Origin: an uncultured Ruminococcus sp.
Lineage (GTDB): Bacteria > Bacillota > Clostridia > Monoglobales > Monoglobaceae
Direction: 5' to 3'
NCBI GenBank assembly: GCA_902766745.1
Contig: CACXES010000052.1
Location: 1-64,000, forward strand
Length of the DNA: 64,000 nt
Shown: positions 56,473 through 64,000 of the stretch, one piece after another
How positions within the stretch are numbered: position 1 is the first letter of the stretch
How the letters are laid out: each line of letters opens with the position of its first letter
Position numbers and translations under genes: made by a program
Notes under the pieces: model-generated
Seen by the model: only the letters and a program-made list of their open reading frames with translations
What the model was told of the DNA's origin: nothing
Database searches by the model: none

Positions 56473-56772
56473 TTACTCCTCCTCGGATTTTACAACAATG
56501 TCACGGATAACGCCTTCGGTAATTCCGTAAACACGTTCAAGCTCTGCGGGGAAATCAGGTCCCGACTTAAAGTTGATTAAAACATAATAGCCTTCTGTCA
56601 AGTCGTTAATGGGGTATGCAAGTCTGCGCTTGCCCCAATCGTCAACGCTTTCAATTTCGCCGTTTGCTTCAATCAATGACTTAAACTTTTCAACCAAAGC
56701 GGCAATCTCCTCTTCGGTCTTGGTTGCATCAAGCACAAAAATTGTTTCATACTTATTAGCAGCATTTGTCAT
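56473..56772 (-). CDS. rpsF: Ribosomal protein S6
   Basis: 99 residues; KYETIFVLDATKTEEEI and WGKRRLAYPINDLTEGYYVLINF are characteristic. AAAAGGAGGTGA is a near-perfect ribosome site. First gene of the operon. Confidence 0.96.
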   Translation of the reverse strand: MTNAANKYETIFVLDATKTEEEIAALVEKFKSLIEANGEIESVDDWGKRRLAYPINDLTEGYYVLINFKSGPDFPAELERVYGITEGVIRDIVVKSEEE

Positions 56773-56798
56773 CTCTTGTCACCTCCTTTTGGACTTTG

Positions 56799-56819
56799 AC
56801 CCTCGGAGCAACCGAGAGT
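56799..56819 (-). promoter_or_regulatory. Leader hairpin of rpsF, possible S6:S18 target
   Basis: In the rpsF 5' leader ACTCTCGG pairs with CCGAGGGT around TTGCT. An RNA motif in this position autoregulates rpsF by binding the S6:S18 complex in many bacteria; the full motif could not be confirmed here. Confidence 0.35.
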
Positions 56820-56850
56820 AAGGGTTGTTATTTCACCAAACAACTTTATT

Positions 56851-56879
56851 ATTATATTATAAAAAAAGCCGCTTGTCAA
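56851..56879 (-). promoter_or_regulatory. Promoter of rpsF-ssb-rpsR
   Basis: Minus strand: TTGACA (56874-56879), 17-bp spacer, TATAAT (56851-56856). Confidence 0.8.
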
Positions 56880-56907
56880 GAATAATTAAGAATTTTTTTC
56901 ATATATT
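56880..56907 (+). promoter_or_regulatory. Possible sigma-E promoter of spoIID
   Basis: GAATAAT (56880-56886), 13-bp spacer, CATATATT (56900-56907), close to the mother-cell sigma-E pattern and 32 bp upstream of spoIID. AT-rich context makes chance likely enough. Confidence 0.35.
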
Positions 56908-56938
56908 TTAAAAAACGAACGGACAAGGAGAGATAAAT

Positions 56939-57958
56939 ATGCGAAAGATAATTGCATTTTTCACGGCGGCAGTGCTGGCGGTTTTTATGATTCCAACCTT
57001 TATTCCCGCCGTTTCGTCTCTGTTTTCTCGGGATGATGTTCAAATCGCCGACGAGAACACCGGCGCAATCACGGCGGGCAGCTTCGACAAGCCGTTTACC
57101 GTCAGCGTATACCGCTGCGATTTAAACACGGTCGAAAGCCATGACTTTGAGGAATACATAACCGGAGTGCTTGCCGGGGAGATGCCGCCAACCTATAACA
57201 TAGAAGCTCTGTCCGCCCAGGCGGTTGCCGCCCGAAGCTATATATTAAGCAAGGCAGAAGCCTATTTCAACGGTCAGATTCCCGAGGAGCACCACGGCGC
57301 AATGATTTGCACAAACCCGAATCACTGCAAGGCTTGGCGCGACTTAACAGCGGCAAAAGCCTCCTGGGATGTTCGATACGCCAACGACTATGAAGACAAA
57401 ATCCGCTCCGCCGTAAAGCGAACCGAGGGCGAATATATGACATATAAGGGCGAGGTGGTAAAGGCGTATTTCTATGCCATGAGCAGCGGCAGGACGGAAA
57501 ACGTCGAGGACGTCTGGGGAACGGCACTGCCGTATCTGCGCTCCGTGGACAGCCGCGAGGATGCCATGTCCGACGGCTTTGAATCCCTGAGCACCTTTGA
57601 CCTCTCCTCACTGTGCAGCCGTCTTAAGGCGGCACGTCAGGATTTTTCCATGAGCGATGCCTCGGACTTCGAGGAAAAGCCCGAACGCACCGACGGCGGA
57701 AGCGTGGTGAAAATAAAAATCGGAAATACAGAGTTCAAGGGCAGCGAGCTGCGCGAAATTTTAGGACTCAGAAGCGCAAATTTTACGGTTACGTCCGACG
57801 GGGATAAGCTCACGTTCAAGGTCAAGGGCTACGGACACGGCGTCGGTATGAGCCAGAACGGTGCCAATGTCCTTGCCGAACGGGGAATGAAGTACCGCGA
57901 AATCCTCTCTCATTACTATACAGACGTGAATATAGTAAATTTGTATAAAAAGCTGTGA
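56939..57958 (+). CDS. spoIID: Stage II sporulation protein D
   Basis: 339 residues. A membrane-anchored lytic transglycosylase needed for engulfment, working with SpoIIP and SpoIIM. N-terminal signal anchor (about 4-24), then the SpoIID domain: FEEYITGVLAGEMPPTYNIE holds the catalytic Glu, followed by ALSAQAVAARSYIL and the C-terminal YGHGVGMSQNGANVLAERG. ACAAGGAGAG precedes the ATG. Confidence 0.95.
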   Translation: MRKIIAFFTAAVLAVFMIPTFIPAVSSLFSRDDVQIADENTGAITAGSFDKPFTVSVYRCDLNTVESHDFEEYITGVLAGEMPPTYNIEALSAQAVAARSYILSKAEAYFNGQIPEEHHGAMICTNPNHCKAWRDLTAAKASWDVRYANDYEDKIRSAVKRTEGEYMTYKGEVVKAYFYAMSSGRTENVEDVWGTALPYLRSVDSREDAMSDGFESLSTFDLSSLCSRLKAARQDFSMSDASDFEEKPERTDGGSVVKIKIGNTEFKGSELREILGLRSANFTVTSDGDKLTFKVKGYGHGVGMSQNGANVLAERGMKYREILSHYYTDVNIVNLYKKL

Positions 57959-58060
57959 TTATTTTCTCTATGTTCACAGTGCCGAAATTGTTGTTTTACT
58001 ATTTAAAAAAGAGAAAAAATGTGTTAAAATGTGAGTACAAAGCAAGTTAGACTTAAATAT

Positions 58061-58085
58061 GAGCAAAGCTAAGCGATGCTTGCTC
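58061..58085 (+). other. Hairpin in the leader of the cytidylate-kinase-like gene
   Basis: GAGCAAAGC (58061-58069) pairs imperfectly with GCTTGCTC (58078-58085), 60 bp before the gene. No T tract. Confidence 0.35.
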
Positions 58086-58146
58086 GAGTTTATACTCTCA
58101 CCCTTAGAATCCATTCCCGACATTCTTGTTACGGAGGTTAATTGAT

Positions 58147-58779
58147 ATGAATAGGAAATTTGTACTTACATTCGCCCGTCAGTTCGGCTCGGGCGGTCAT
58201 GAGGTTGCCGAGAAAACCGCCGAGCTGCTCGGCGTTCCGTTTTATGATAAGGATCTTATCGCCCTCGCCGCAAAGGAAAGCGGCCTGTCTGAAAACCTGT
58301 TCGAAGGGCTTGACGAAAAGCCCACAAACAGTCTGCTGTATTCCCTTGTCATGGGTCTGCAGTCCGGAAGCAGTACATATTGCAGATACGGTGATGTTGC
58401 AAGCTCGGACAATATCTTCAGAATCCAGGCGCAGGTAATCCGTGAGCTTGCCGAAAAGGGGCCATGCGTAATCGTTGGCCGATGCTCCGACTATGTCCTT
58501 CGGAAGTCCGAAAATCTTATAAGCGTCTTTGTCCGTGCGAATATTGAATTTAGGACAGAACGCATAATGCGGCTTTACGATATGAAGGAAAAGCCTGCCC
58601 TGGACCATATCTCAAAAACCGATAAACGCCGCAGCTCCTTCTATAATTTCTACACCAACAGAATATGGGGGAGCGCAGATAACTATGACATTTCAATCAG
58701 CACCGACAGATGCGGCACCGACCGCGCAGCGGAAATAATTACCGACTTTACAAAGGACATTGTTGACCGAAACTGCTGA
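58147..58779 (+). CDS. Cytidylate kinase-like family protein
   Basis: 210 residues of the cytidylate-kinase-like family: FARQFGSGGHEVAEKTAELL is the phosphate loop, then VPFYDKDLI and CVIVGRCSDYVLR. It is not the housekeeping Cmk; function unproven. The ATG at 58147 is 9 nt after GGAGG. Confidence 0.85.
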   Translation: MNRKFVLTFARQFGSGGHEVAEKTAELLGVPFYDKDLIALAAKESGLSENLFEGLDEKPTNSLLYSLVMGLQSGSSTYCRYGDVASSDNIFRIQAQVIRELAEKGPCVIVGRCSDYVLRKSENLISVFVRANIEFRTERIMRLYDMKEKPALDHISKTDKRRSSFYNFYTNRIWGSADNYDISISTDRCGTDRAAEIITDFTKDIVDRNC

Positions 58780-58790
58780 ACACAAAATCC

Positions 58791-58834
58791 AAAGCCGTGA
58801 CACACAGGCCAAACACCTATGTGTCACGGCTTTT
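58791..58834. terminator. Bidirectional terminator
   Basis: AAAGCCGTGACACA (58791-58804) pairs with TGTGTCACGGCTTT (58820-58833); it serves the kinase-like gene and the opposing feo operon. Confidence 0.92.
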
Positions 58835-59016
58835 CAACCGCACTTTCTTTTTTCTTCGCCGCAGCACGAGCTTCTCATTGCACATCCGCTGCAGCCGCAG
58901 CATGAGCCTCCCTTCCTTTTATTTTTAATCATATGAGCTATAATCAATACCGCAACCACCGCCAGTATTGCACAAATAACAATAGTTGATATGTTATCAA
59001 AAATCCATGTTAACAT
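58834..59016 (-). CDS. FeoB-associated Cys-rich membrane protein
   Basis: 60 residues: one N-terminal membrane helix (about 9-31), basic stop, then a Cys-rich tail (SCCGCSGCAMRSSCCG, eight Cys in all with the C-terminal one). Such proteins accompany FeoB in Clostridia and may hand on Fe2+. The second ATG (59016) is preferred because GGGGAG abuts the first. Confidence 0.88.
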   Translation of the reverse strand: MLTWIFDNISTIVICAILAVVAVLIIAHMIKNKRKGGSCCGCSGCAMRSSCCGEEKRKCG

Positions 59017-59042
59017 AAAATTCATCTCCCCTGTTCCGATGT

Positions 59043-61547
59043 TTATATACCCGTATTCACCTCAGCCGCAATTACGTTTGATTCTCTGTACGGCTTAAAC
59101 AGCATATAAATCATAAACACAAGCACCGCCGCCGCAGATATCAGACCGATTACATTTGCGCTTCCCGAAAGCAGTGCTCCGAACTGATTTATCATAAGCG
59201 ACACTGCATAGGCAAACGCACACTGATAGCCAATGGCGAACCACGTCCATTTCGCATTGTTCATTTCGCGCTTTATTGCACCGATTGCCGCAAAGCACGG
59301 AGCGCAAAGCAGATTAAATACAAGAAACGAATAGCCGCTCACCTGTGTAAAGGCATTTGCCAGGCTTCCGTATACCATTCCGTTGCCGCCGTAGAGAATG
59401 CCCATCGTACCGACAATGTTTTCCTTTGCGACAAGACCGGTAACCGATGCAACAGCCGCCTGCCAACTACCCCAGCCGAGAGGCTTGAATATCCATGCTA
59501 TCGCACTCCCTGCATACGCAAGCAGGCTTGAGTCGATTTGGTCGTCGGAGAGCATGGTAAAGCTGCCGTCAACAAAGCCGAAATATGTGGTAAACCAAAC
59601 AACTATCGTAGATAGAAGAATGATTGTTCCTGCCTTTTTGATAAATGACCAACCGCGCTCCCACATACTGCGAAGCACATTCGTTACCGTCGGCATGTGA
59701 TACGCCGGAAGCTCCATGACGAACGGAGCCGGGTCACCGGCAAACATTTTAGTCTTTTTCAACATAATTCCGGATACAATAACAGCCGCCATGCCGACAA
59801 AGTACGCCGAAACCGCCACCCATGCCGAGCCGCCGAAGATTGCGCCGGCTATCATTGCGATAAACGGAAGCTTTGCGCCGCAGGGGATAAAGGTTGTCGT
59901 CATTATCGTCATTTTTCTGTCACGGTCGTTTTCTATTGTCCTCGACGCCATAATCCCCGGCACTCCGCAGCCCGTACCGATAAGCATGGGAATAAACGAC
60001 TTACCCGAGAGTCCGAACCTTCTGAACACCCTGTCAAGGACAAAGGCGATTCGAGCCATATATCCGCATGCCTCCAGGAACGCAAGCATAAGAAACAACA
60101 CCAGCATCTGCGGCACAAAGCCCAGAACAGCACCGACACCGGCAACAATACCGTCCAATATAAGACCTTGAAGCCACTCCGCACAGTTCACCGCATTCAG
60201 TGCATTTTCGATAAGCACGGGAATGCCCGGCACCCATATGCCGTAATCGGCAGGGTCAGGTTCAATGCATCCGAATTTCTCATAGATCTCAATCGCCGCA
60301 AGCAAGTCCTCATATGACGCCGACACCTCTTCATCTGCCATTGTTTCCTCATCCACAACGGTGTATACCACCTCGTCTGTCTCGCTTACATTTTCCGCAA
60401 AGCTCTCAAGGGCTGCTATTGCAGTCTCCGCATCGAAATTCTCGGCTTCGGCTTCAAGTGCCGCTTCAGCTTCTTCCGTGTCAACACCGTTGTCTGCCGC
60501 ATATTCCATATACCCGTTTATAATCTCCGCCGCTCCGCCGAATTCATCGGCGGCTTCAGTATATGCGGCCGAGCCGATTCCGAACAAGTGCCAGCCGTCG
60601 CCGAACAAGCCGTCGTTTGCCCAGTCCGTTGCCGCCGACCCGACCGAAACCATGGATATGTAATATACGAGGAGCATAATAACCGCAAATACGGGAAGGC
60701 CGAGCCATCGGCTTGTAACAACCCTGTCAATCTTATCGGAGGTCGAGGGCTTTCCCGTGTTTTCCTTTTTATAGCAACCCTTCAAAAGCTGTGCAATATA
60801 AATATATCTCTCGTTTGTGATAATGCTCTCCGCATCATCGTCAAGCTCCTCCTCCGCAGCCGCAATATCACATTCAATATGCCCCATCACCTCTGCGGAA
60901 ACGCCGAGAGACTCCATGACCTTATTGTCACGTTCAAAAATCTTTATTGCATACCACCGTTGCCGCTCCTCGGGCATATCGTGAAGCACAGCCTCCTCAA
61001 TATGCGCTATGGCATGCTCCACCGTCCCCGAAAAGGTGTGCATGGGAACGGTTTTTCCGCTTTCCGCAGCCGCAAGTGCCGCCTCGACCGCCTCGTCTAT
61101 CCCCGTACCCTTTAAGGCGGAAATTTCAACAATTTTGCAGCCAAGCTCCCGCGACAGCTCGGAAATGTTAATTTTATCTCCGTTTTTTCTGACAAGGTCT
61201 GTCATATTCACGGCAACTACCACAGGGATTCCAAGCTCCGTCAGCTGCGTTGTCAGATACAGATTCCTCTCAAGATTTGTTCCGTCAACTATGTTTATTA
61301 TCGCATCCGGACGCTCACCGATAAGATATTTCCTCGCCACTACCTCCTCCGGAGTGTACGGAGAGAGCGAGTATATCCCCGGAAGGTCAACTATTGTTAC
61401 GTCGCTGTGACCTTTGAGTCTCCCCTCCTTCTTCTCAACGGTAACTCCCGGCCAGTTTCCGACAAATTGATTTGAACCGGTCAACGCATTGAACAGAGTG
61501 GTTTTGCCGCTGTTGGGGTTTCCGGCAAGTGCAATTTTAAAATTCAT
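59043..61547 (-). CDS. feoB: Ferrous iron transporter FeoB with a large extracytoplasmic insertion
   Basis: 834 residues. N-terminal G domain: GNPNSGKTT (G1), Thr in GVTVEKKEG, DLPG (G3), NMTD (G4), SALKG (G5). The membrane domain has the two Gate motifs, with GTGCGVPGIMASRTIEN and CGAKLPFIAMI. Between the first helix (about 285-300) and the next, an acidic Ala/Glu-rich stretch (about residues 330-425) is inserted, explaining the extra length over typical Firmicute forms (about 670). 26 bp before the Cys-rich partner. Confidence 0.95.
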   Translation of the reverse strand: MNFKIALAGNPNSGKTTLFNALTGSNQFVGNWPGVTVEKKEGRLKGHSDVTIVDLPGIYSLSPYTPEEVVARKYLIGERPDAIINIVDGTNLERNLYLTTQLTELGIPVVVAVNMTDLVRKNGDKINISELSRELGCKIVEISALKGTGIDEAVEAALAAAESGKTVPMHTFSGTVEHAIAHIEEAVLHDMPEERQRWYAIKIFERDNKVMESLGVSAEVMGHIECDIAAAEEELDDDAESIITNERYIYIAQLLKGCYKKENTGKPSTSDKIDRVVTSRWLGLPVFAVIMLLVYYISMVSVGSAATDWANDGLFGDGWHLFGIGSAAYTEAADEFGGAAEIINGYMEYAADNGVDTEEAEAALEAEAENFDAETAIAALESFAENVSETDEVVYTVVDEETMADEEVSASYEDLLAAIEIYEKFGCIEPDPADYGIWVPGIPVLIENALNAVNCAEWLQGLILDGIVAGVGAVLGFVPQMLVLFLMLAFLEACGYMARIAFVLDRVFRRFGLSGKSFIPMLIGTGCGVPGIMASRTIENDRDRKMTIMTTTFIPCGAKLPFIAMIAGAIFGGSAWVAVSAYFVGMAAVIVSGIMLKKTKMFAGDPAPFVMELPAYHMPTVTNVLRSMWERGWSFIKKAGTIILLSTIVVWFTTYFGFVDGSFTMLSDDQIDSSLLAYAGSAIAWIFKPLGWGSWQAAVASVTGLVAKENIVGTMGILYGGNGMVYGSLANAFTQVSGYSFLVFNLLCAPCFAAIGAIKREMNNAKWTWFAIGYQCAFAYAVSLMINQFGALLSGSANVIGLISAAAVLVFMIYMLFKPYRESNVIAAEVNTGI

Positions 61548-61600
61548 TTCTATTCCTCTTTTCTATATTAGTTTAGACTAACTCTATGACAAAAAAAATT

Positions 61601-61822
61601 TTACTCAATCTCTATCATTTCCGCATCCGCCTTGCGAAGTGACAACTCGTAGCCTCGAACCGTCACTTCTACCGGGTCACCCAGCGGCGCCGTTTTTCTT
61701 ATTCGCACCTCTGCACCCTTTGTGATTCCCATATCCATCATTCTTCGCTTTACGACTCCCTCACCATGAAGTCTGACCACCTTAACCTTATCTCCGATCT
61801 TTGCCTGTCTCAGTGTTTTCAT
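61601..61822 (-). CDS. feoA: Ferrous iron transport protein A (second FeoA)
   Basis: 73 residues, SH3-like fold: LRQAKIGDKVKVVRLHGEG, VKRRMMDMGITKGAEVRI, APLGDPVEVTVRGYELSLR. The last is the strongly conserved core. Assists FeoB in Fe2+ uptake. GGAG is 8 nt from the ATG at 61822. Confidence 0.93.
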   Translation of the reverse strand: MKTLRQAKIGDKVKVVRLHGEGVVKRRMMDMGITKGAEVRIRKTAPLGDPVEVTVRGYELSLRKADAEMIEIE

Positions 61823-61844
61823 CACATTATCTCCTCTCTGAAAC

Positions 61845-62057
61845 TCAAACCATAATCCTCCTCGCCATTTCCTCGCTCACGGCAATCCGCGTATCCTTCA
61901 CGTTCACAATGACATTTCCGCCCAAGACCCTTATAACCGTCACTCTTCCGCCTGCAACAAAGCCCAAATTTTCAAGATGCTTTTTGACCTCCGGTCTGCC
62001 TCCTACTTTTTTAATAATGTTTTCTTCTCCTTCTTTCGCCAGTGCTAACGGCATCAT
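61845..62057 (-). CDS. feoA: Ferrous iron transport protein A (first FeoA)
   Basis: 70 residues; GGRPEVKKHLENLGFVAGG and VIRVLGGNVIVNVKDTRIAV identify a second FeoA-type SH3 protein. It differs clearly from its downstream neighbour, so the two are old paralogues. GGGGG precedes the first of two ATGs. First gene of the operon, directly behind the operator cluster. Confidence 0.9.
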   Translation of the reverse strand: MMPLALAKEGEENIIKKVGGRPEVKKHLENLGFVAGGRVTVIRVLGGNVIVNVKDTRIAVSEEMARRIMV

Positions 62058-62072
62058 GTTAAGCCCCCTTTT

Positions 62073-62152
62073 ATTAGCTTTAACTAACCTACTACTTTAA
62101 AAATTTAGTTAGACATATCTAACCACCGTCAGTTAGTTTAACATAACTAACT
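62073..62152 (-). promoter_or_regulatory. Three DtxR/IdeR-like palindromes over the feo promoter
   Basis: Palindromes built on TTAG/CTAA: AGTTAG...CTAACT at 62131-62152, AGTTAGACATATCTAACC at 62107-62124, and ATTAGCTTTAACTAACCT at 62073-62090. The first overlaps the -10 element, the others lie in the leader. The sequence type resembles DtxR-family boxes rather than the classical Fur box. Iron repression is inferred. Confidence 0.6.
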
Positions 62153-62163
62153 CAGCTTGTCAA
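62135..62163 (-). promoter_or_regulatory. Promoter of the feo operon
   Basis: Minus strand: TTGACA (62158-62163), 17-bp spacer, TAAACT (62135-62140), the latter inside the first palindrome. Confidence 0.65.
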
Positions 62164-62263
62164 TACTTTTTTTAAAAATTTTTAAAATTCATTCACCTGT
62201 GTGCAAATATACCTCCGATTCAATACTTATCAACAAAAACTCAGACAATTTTATATGGGCATG

Positions 62264-62300
62264 CAAAAACCCCGCCGGACACTTTGCCCAAGCAGGGTTT
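62264..62300 (-). terminator. Probable terminator downstream of the stalk-domain gene
   Basis: AAACCCCGC pairs with GCAGGGTTT (62267-62275 and 62292-62300, one mismatch); the minus strand continues with Ts. It is 165 nt after the gene's stop. Confidence 0.5.
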
Positions 62301-62343
62301 CGGAATATTATAACTATATAAGATAAAATACAATAAGGGGGAT

Positions 62344-62415
62344 GCGCTCCCGCCGTTCAATAACCGGCAGGAGCGCCGATTTGAGTTCGGTCGAAGCTTC
62401 CTCCGCCGAACTCAA
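62344..62415. other. Two strong hairpins downstream of the stalk-domain gene
   Basis: GCGCTCC-GCCG pairs with CGGC-GGAGCGC (62344-62376), and TTGAGTTCGG (62381-62390) pairs with CCGAACTCAA (62406-62415). Neither has a T tract. They may be a 3' stabiliser, or a small structured RNA. Confidence 0.5.
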
Positions 62416-62465
62416 GGTGCACACGCCCTGTCAAAGGCTGTGCGTTGGGGGGTGTTCTGTCAAAA

Positions 62466-63608
62466 TTACAGTATTATGATTTCCACCGCATTGGTCTGAG
62501 GCGGAAGGCTCATCGTCATATGATTTGCATAACGAATACGTATCTTTGCGCCCTCTTTGAGGTCGGACACATCCGCACCCTCTCCGTTCTCACGCTTAAT
62601 AAGTGTTTCGTCGGTCAGGTGTGCAACAACCTCTCCGGACACATCATCGTTAACCGTGATTGACTTTTCGTCTACGACAGAGATAATCGCATTGCGGAAC
62701 TCTGCTTCAGACGGTGCTTCTTCGTTAATGCTGATGGTTACCGCCTTGGTCTGCGGAGGTATGCTTGCCGTCATGTAGTCGGCATAAGAAACAACGATTT
62801 CCTGTCCCTCGGCAAGGTCTGCAAAGCCGGCAGGTGCAGTACCCTTTGTCACAGAAGTTTCCTCCGTAACGGAAACAATTATTTCGTCAAAATTCTCATC
62901 CGATACCGTAATACTCTTATGCTCCGTATCTACCGACAGAATTTTTGCGTCATGATACTCAACGGTCTCAGGCATATTTTGAATATCAATTCTTACCGCT
63001 GTTGTCTGCGGCGGAATCGAACGTGTCATTATACCGTTGTACTCAATATCCAGGAGCTGCCCCGCAGCAAGCATATCACGCTCCGCCGGCTTTCCGTCAG
63101 CTGTGATCTCGGTGTTCTCGTCAATTCTTACAATAACCTCACCGAAGTTCTCGTCCTGCACCGAAAGCGAACCGTCCTCCTCAATCGATGTTAAGGTAAC
63201 AAGGTTGGGCACTGTCAAAACATAGCCGTTATCCTCGGGTCTTGCATTTATGTTCAAAAGCTCGGTAAAGAACGTGAGCGGAACATATGTGGTATCTCCG
63301 CCGAAAAGTATCGGTGCCGAACCGAGGCTCATGGGAGCGGTTTTTGCAACTGTGTACGCATCCTCACCTATCGTAAAGGTCGCAAACTGTGCACCCGAGC
63401 TTATAAATACGGTATTTGTCTCGCCGTCCCATTCAACGTTATAGCCCAGACCCTCCGCATTACTGCGAAGAGGAACCATTATCACATTGTCAATATTTTC
63501 GTAAACGGTATTCAAGGGTCCGTTTACACCCTCTGCAAAGGCAGCCGCCGATGTAAGTATTGTGATTGCTGCAGCGCCTGCAAGCGCCTTTGTAAAAAAC
63601 TTGTTCAT
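62466..63608 (-). CDS. Secreted stalk-domain protein with three repeats
   Basis: 380 residues. Signal peptide 1 to about 26 (hydrophobic ALAGAAAITILTSAAAFA). About 27-135 matches the copper amine oxidase N-terminal (stalk) domain, a cell-surface module (IMVPLRSNAEGLGYNVEWD and TTYVPLTFFTELL). Then three repeats of about 65-70 residues (about 146-209, 231-296, 313-380), each starting with a SITV-DEN strand and closing on MT-S-(I/L)PPQT-AV. No catalytic residues recognised, so it is likely an adhesive or wall protein. The ATG at 63608 follows GAGGAG. Confidence 0.82.
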   Translation of the reverse strand: MNKFFTKALAGAAAITILTSAAAFAEGVNGPLNTVYENIDNVIMVPLRSNAEGLGYNVEWDGETNTVFISSGAQFATFTIGEDAYTVAKTAPMSLGSAPILFGGDTTYVPLTFFTELLNINARPEDNGYVLTVPNLVTLTSIEEDGSLSVQDENFGEVIVRIDENTEITADGKPAERDMLAAGQLLDIEYNGIMTRSIPPQTTAVRIDIQNMPETVEYHDAKILSVDTEHKSITVSDENFDEIIVSVTEETSVTKGTAPAGFADLAEGQEIVVSYADYMTASIPPQTKAVTISINEEAPSEAEFRNAIISVVDEKSITVNDDVSGEVVAHLTDETLIKRENGEGADVSDLKEGAKIRIRYANHMTMSLPPQTNAVEIIIL

Positions 63609-63730
63609 TATCATTTCTCCTCTCTTTTTTGATTCAAGTGGTTTTACAGTTTATATGACGCCGCAGGAGAACAAAAAGTTCCCGAAATAAAAAATTTTTT
63701 TAAAATAATGCATTTTTATTTAAAAAATTA

Positions 63731-63759
63731 TTGCCATATTGAAAAACATATGGTAGAAT
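63731..63759 (+). promoter_or_regulatory. Promoter of the Ldh-family gene
   Basis: TTGCCA (63731-63736), 17-bp spacer, TAGAAT (63754-63759). Confidence 0.6.
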
Positions 63760-63798
63760 TAAGCTATAGAATTATATTTCCATAGGAGGCATATATAA

Positions 63799-64000
63799 AT
63801 GGAAAACTACATTAAATATACATACGAGCAGCTAAAGAAATTCTGCACCGATGCATTTTTAGAGTTCGGATTTACCCGCGAAGAGAGCGATATAATAGTA
63901 GACGTTCTGCTGACATCGGATCTCTATGGTATTGAATCCCACGGTATGCAGCGTTTGGTTCGCTATCACAAGGGCATTGAAAAAGGACTTATTAAAATAG
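63799..64000 (+). CDS. Ldh_2-family malate/lactate-type dehydrogenase (N-terminal part)
   Basis: The first 67 codons only; the gene runs off the right edge. YEQLKKFCTDAFLEFGFT and DLYGIESHGMQRLVRYHKGIE are the N-terminal hallmarks of the Ldh_2 family (malate, ureidoglycolate, sulfolactate and related NAD(P)-dependent dehydrogenases, unrelated to classical lactate dehydrogenase). The His in ESHG is catalytic. AGGAGG precedes the ATG. Substrate cannot be told from this piece. Confidence 0.88.
   Translation, partial: MENYIKYTYEQLKKFCTDAFLEFGFTREESDIIVDVLLTSDLYGIESHGMQRLVRYHKGIEKGLIKI

Noticed and set aside
58834-62163. Classical Fur box at the feo promoter
   Set aside because: No match to the GATAATGATAATCATTATC-type core; the palindromes are of the TTAG/CTAA kind.

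Overview
The window looks like a chromosomal segment of an anaerobic, endospore-forming Firmicute of class Clostridia, probably a gut lineage. Supporting evidence: spoIIE, spoIID and a spoIVA fragment; HrcA/CIRCE control of grpE-dnaK-dnaJ; remA; V-type ATP synthase and a membrane pyrophosphatase instead of F-type genes here; a zinc-type ribosomal protein S18; and sigma-A promoters of TTGACA-17-TATAAT type in AT-rich spacers. Nearly all of it is core genome. The accessory-looking pieces are the left edge (HipA-like kinase tail beside an amputated spoIVA 3' end) and a palindromic element near 33.7 kb.

Layout. 0-1.1 kb: HipA-like kinase tail, spoIVA remnant and relic spacer. 1.2-2.9 kb: pdxS-pdxT (PLP synthesis). 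2.9-6.9 kb (minus): a heterodimeric ABC exporter with one degenerate ATP site, then ruvX. 7.0-17.5 kb (minus): ACT protein, DUF711 protein and the nine-gene V-type ATPase. 17.7-26.9 kb (minus): one operon with aroF, tyrA, aroB, aroA, aroC, pheA, aroK, aroQ, aroE and an MGMT-like gene, i.e. the whole shikimate trunk plus the Phe and Tyr branches. 26.9-31.3 kb: spoIIE, small membrane genes, an ECF-type S component and a LUD protein. 31.5-34.9 kb: membrane pyrophosphatase, nested palindrome, AraC regulator. 34.9-40.2 kb (minus): yicC-remA-gmk-rpoZ, then priA-def. 40.4 kb: tRNA-Arg(CCG). 40.6-46.3 kb (minus): tig, clpP, clpX, a phosphoesterase and argH. 46.6-53.9 kb: hrcA-grpE-dnaK-dnaJ, then prmA-rsmE. 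53.9-56.8 kb (minus): two HAD phosphatases, yhbY and rpsF-ssb-rpsR. 56.9-58.8 kb: spoIID and a cytidylate-kinase-like gene. 58.8-62.1 kb (minus): feoA-feoA-feoB and a Cys-rich partner behind three DtxR-like palindromes. 62.4 kb to the end: a secreted stalk-domain repeat protein and the start of an Ldh_2-family dehydrogenase.

The most interesting system is the leader of the aromatic operon. A sigma-A promoter (26825-26853) drives a leader of about 330 nt encoding a 37-residue peptide in which 11 of 16 consecutive residues are Phe, Tyr or Trp. It is followed by a perfect 10-bp intrinsic terminator. A 12-bp antiterminator can form between the end of the peptide's reading frame and the terminator. 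This is the architecture of a ribosome-mediated attenuator sensing all three aromatic amino acids, placed ahead of ten genes. I saw no T-box or TRAP-like features there.
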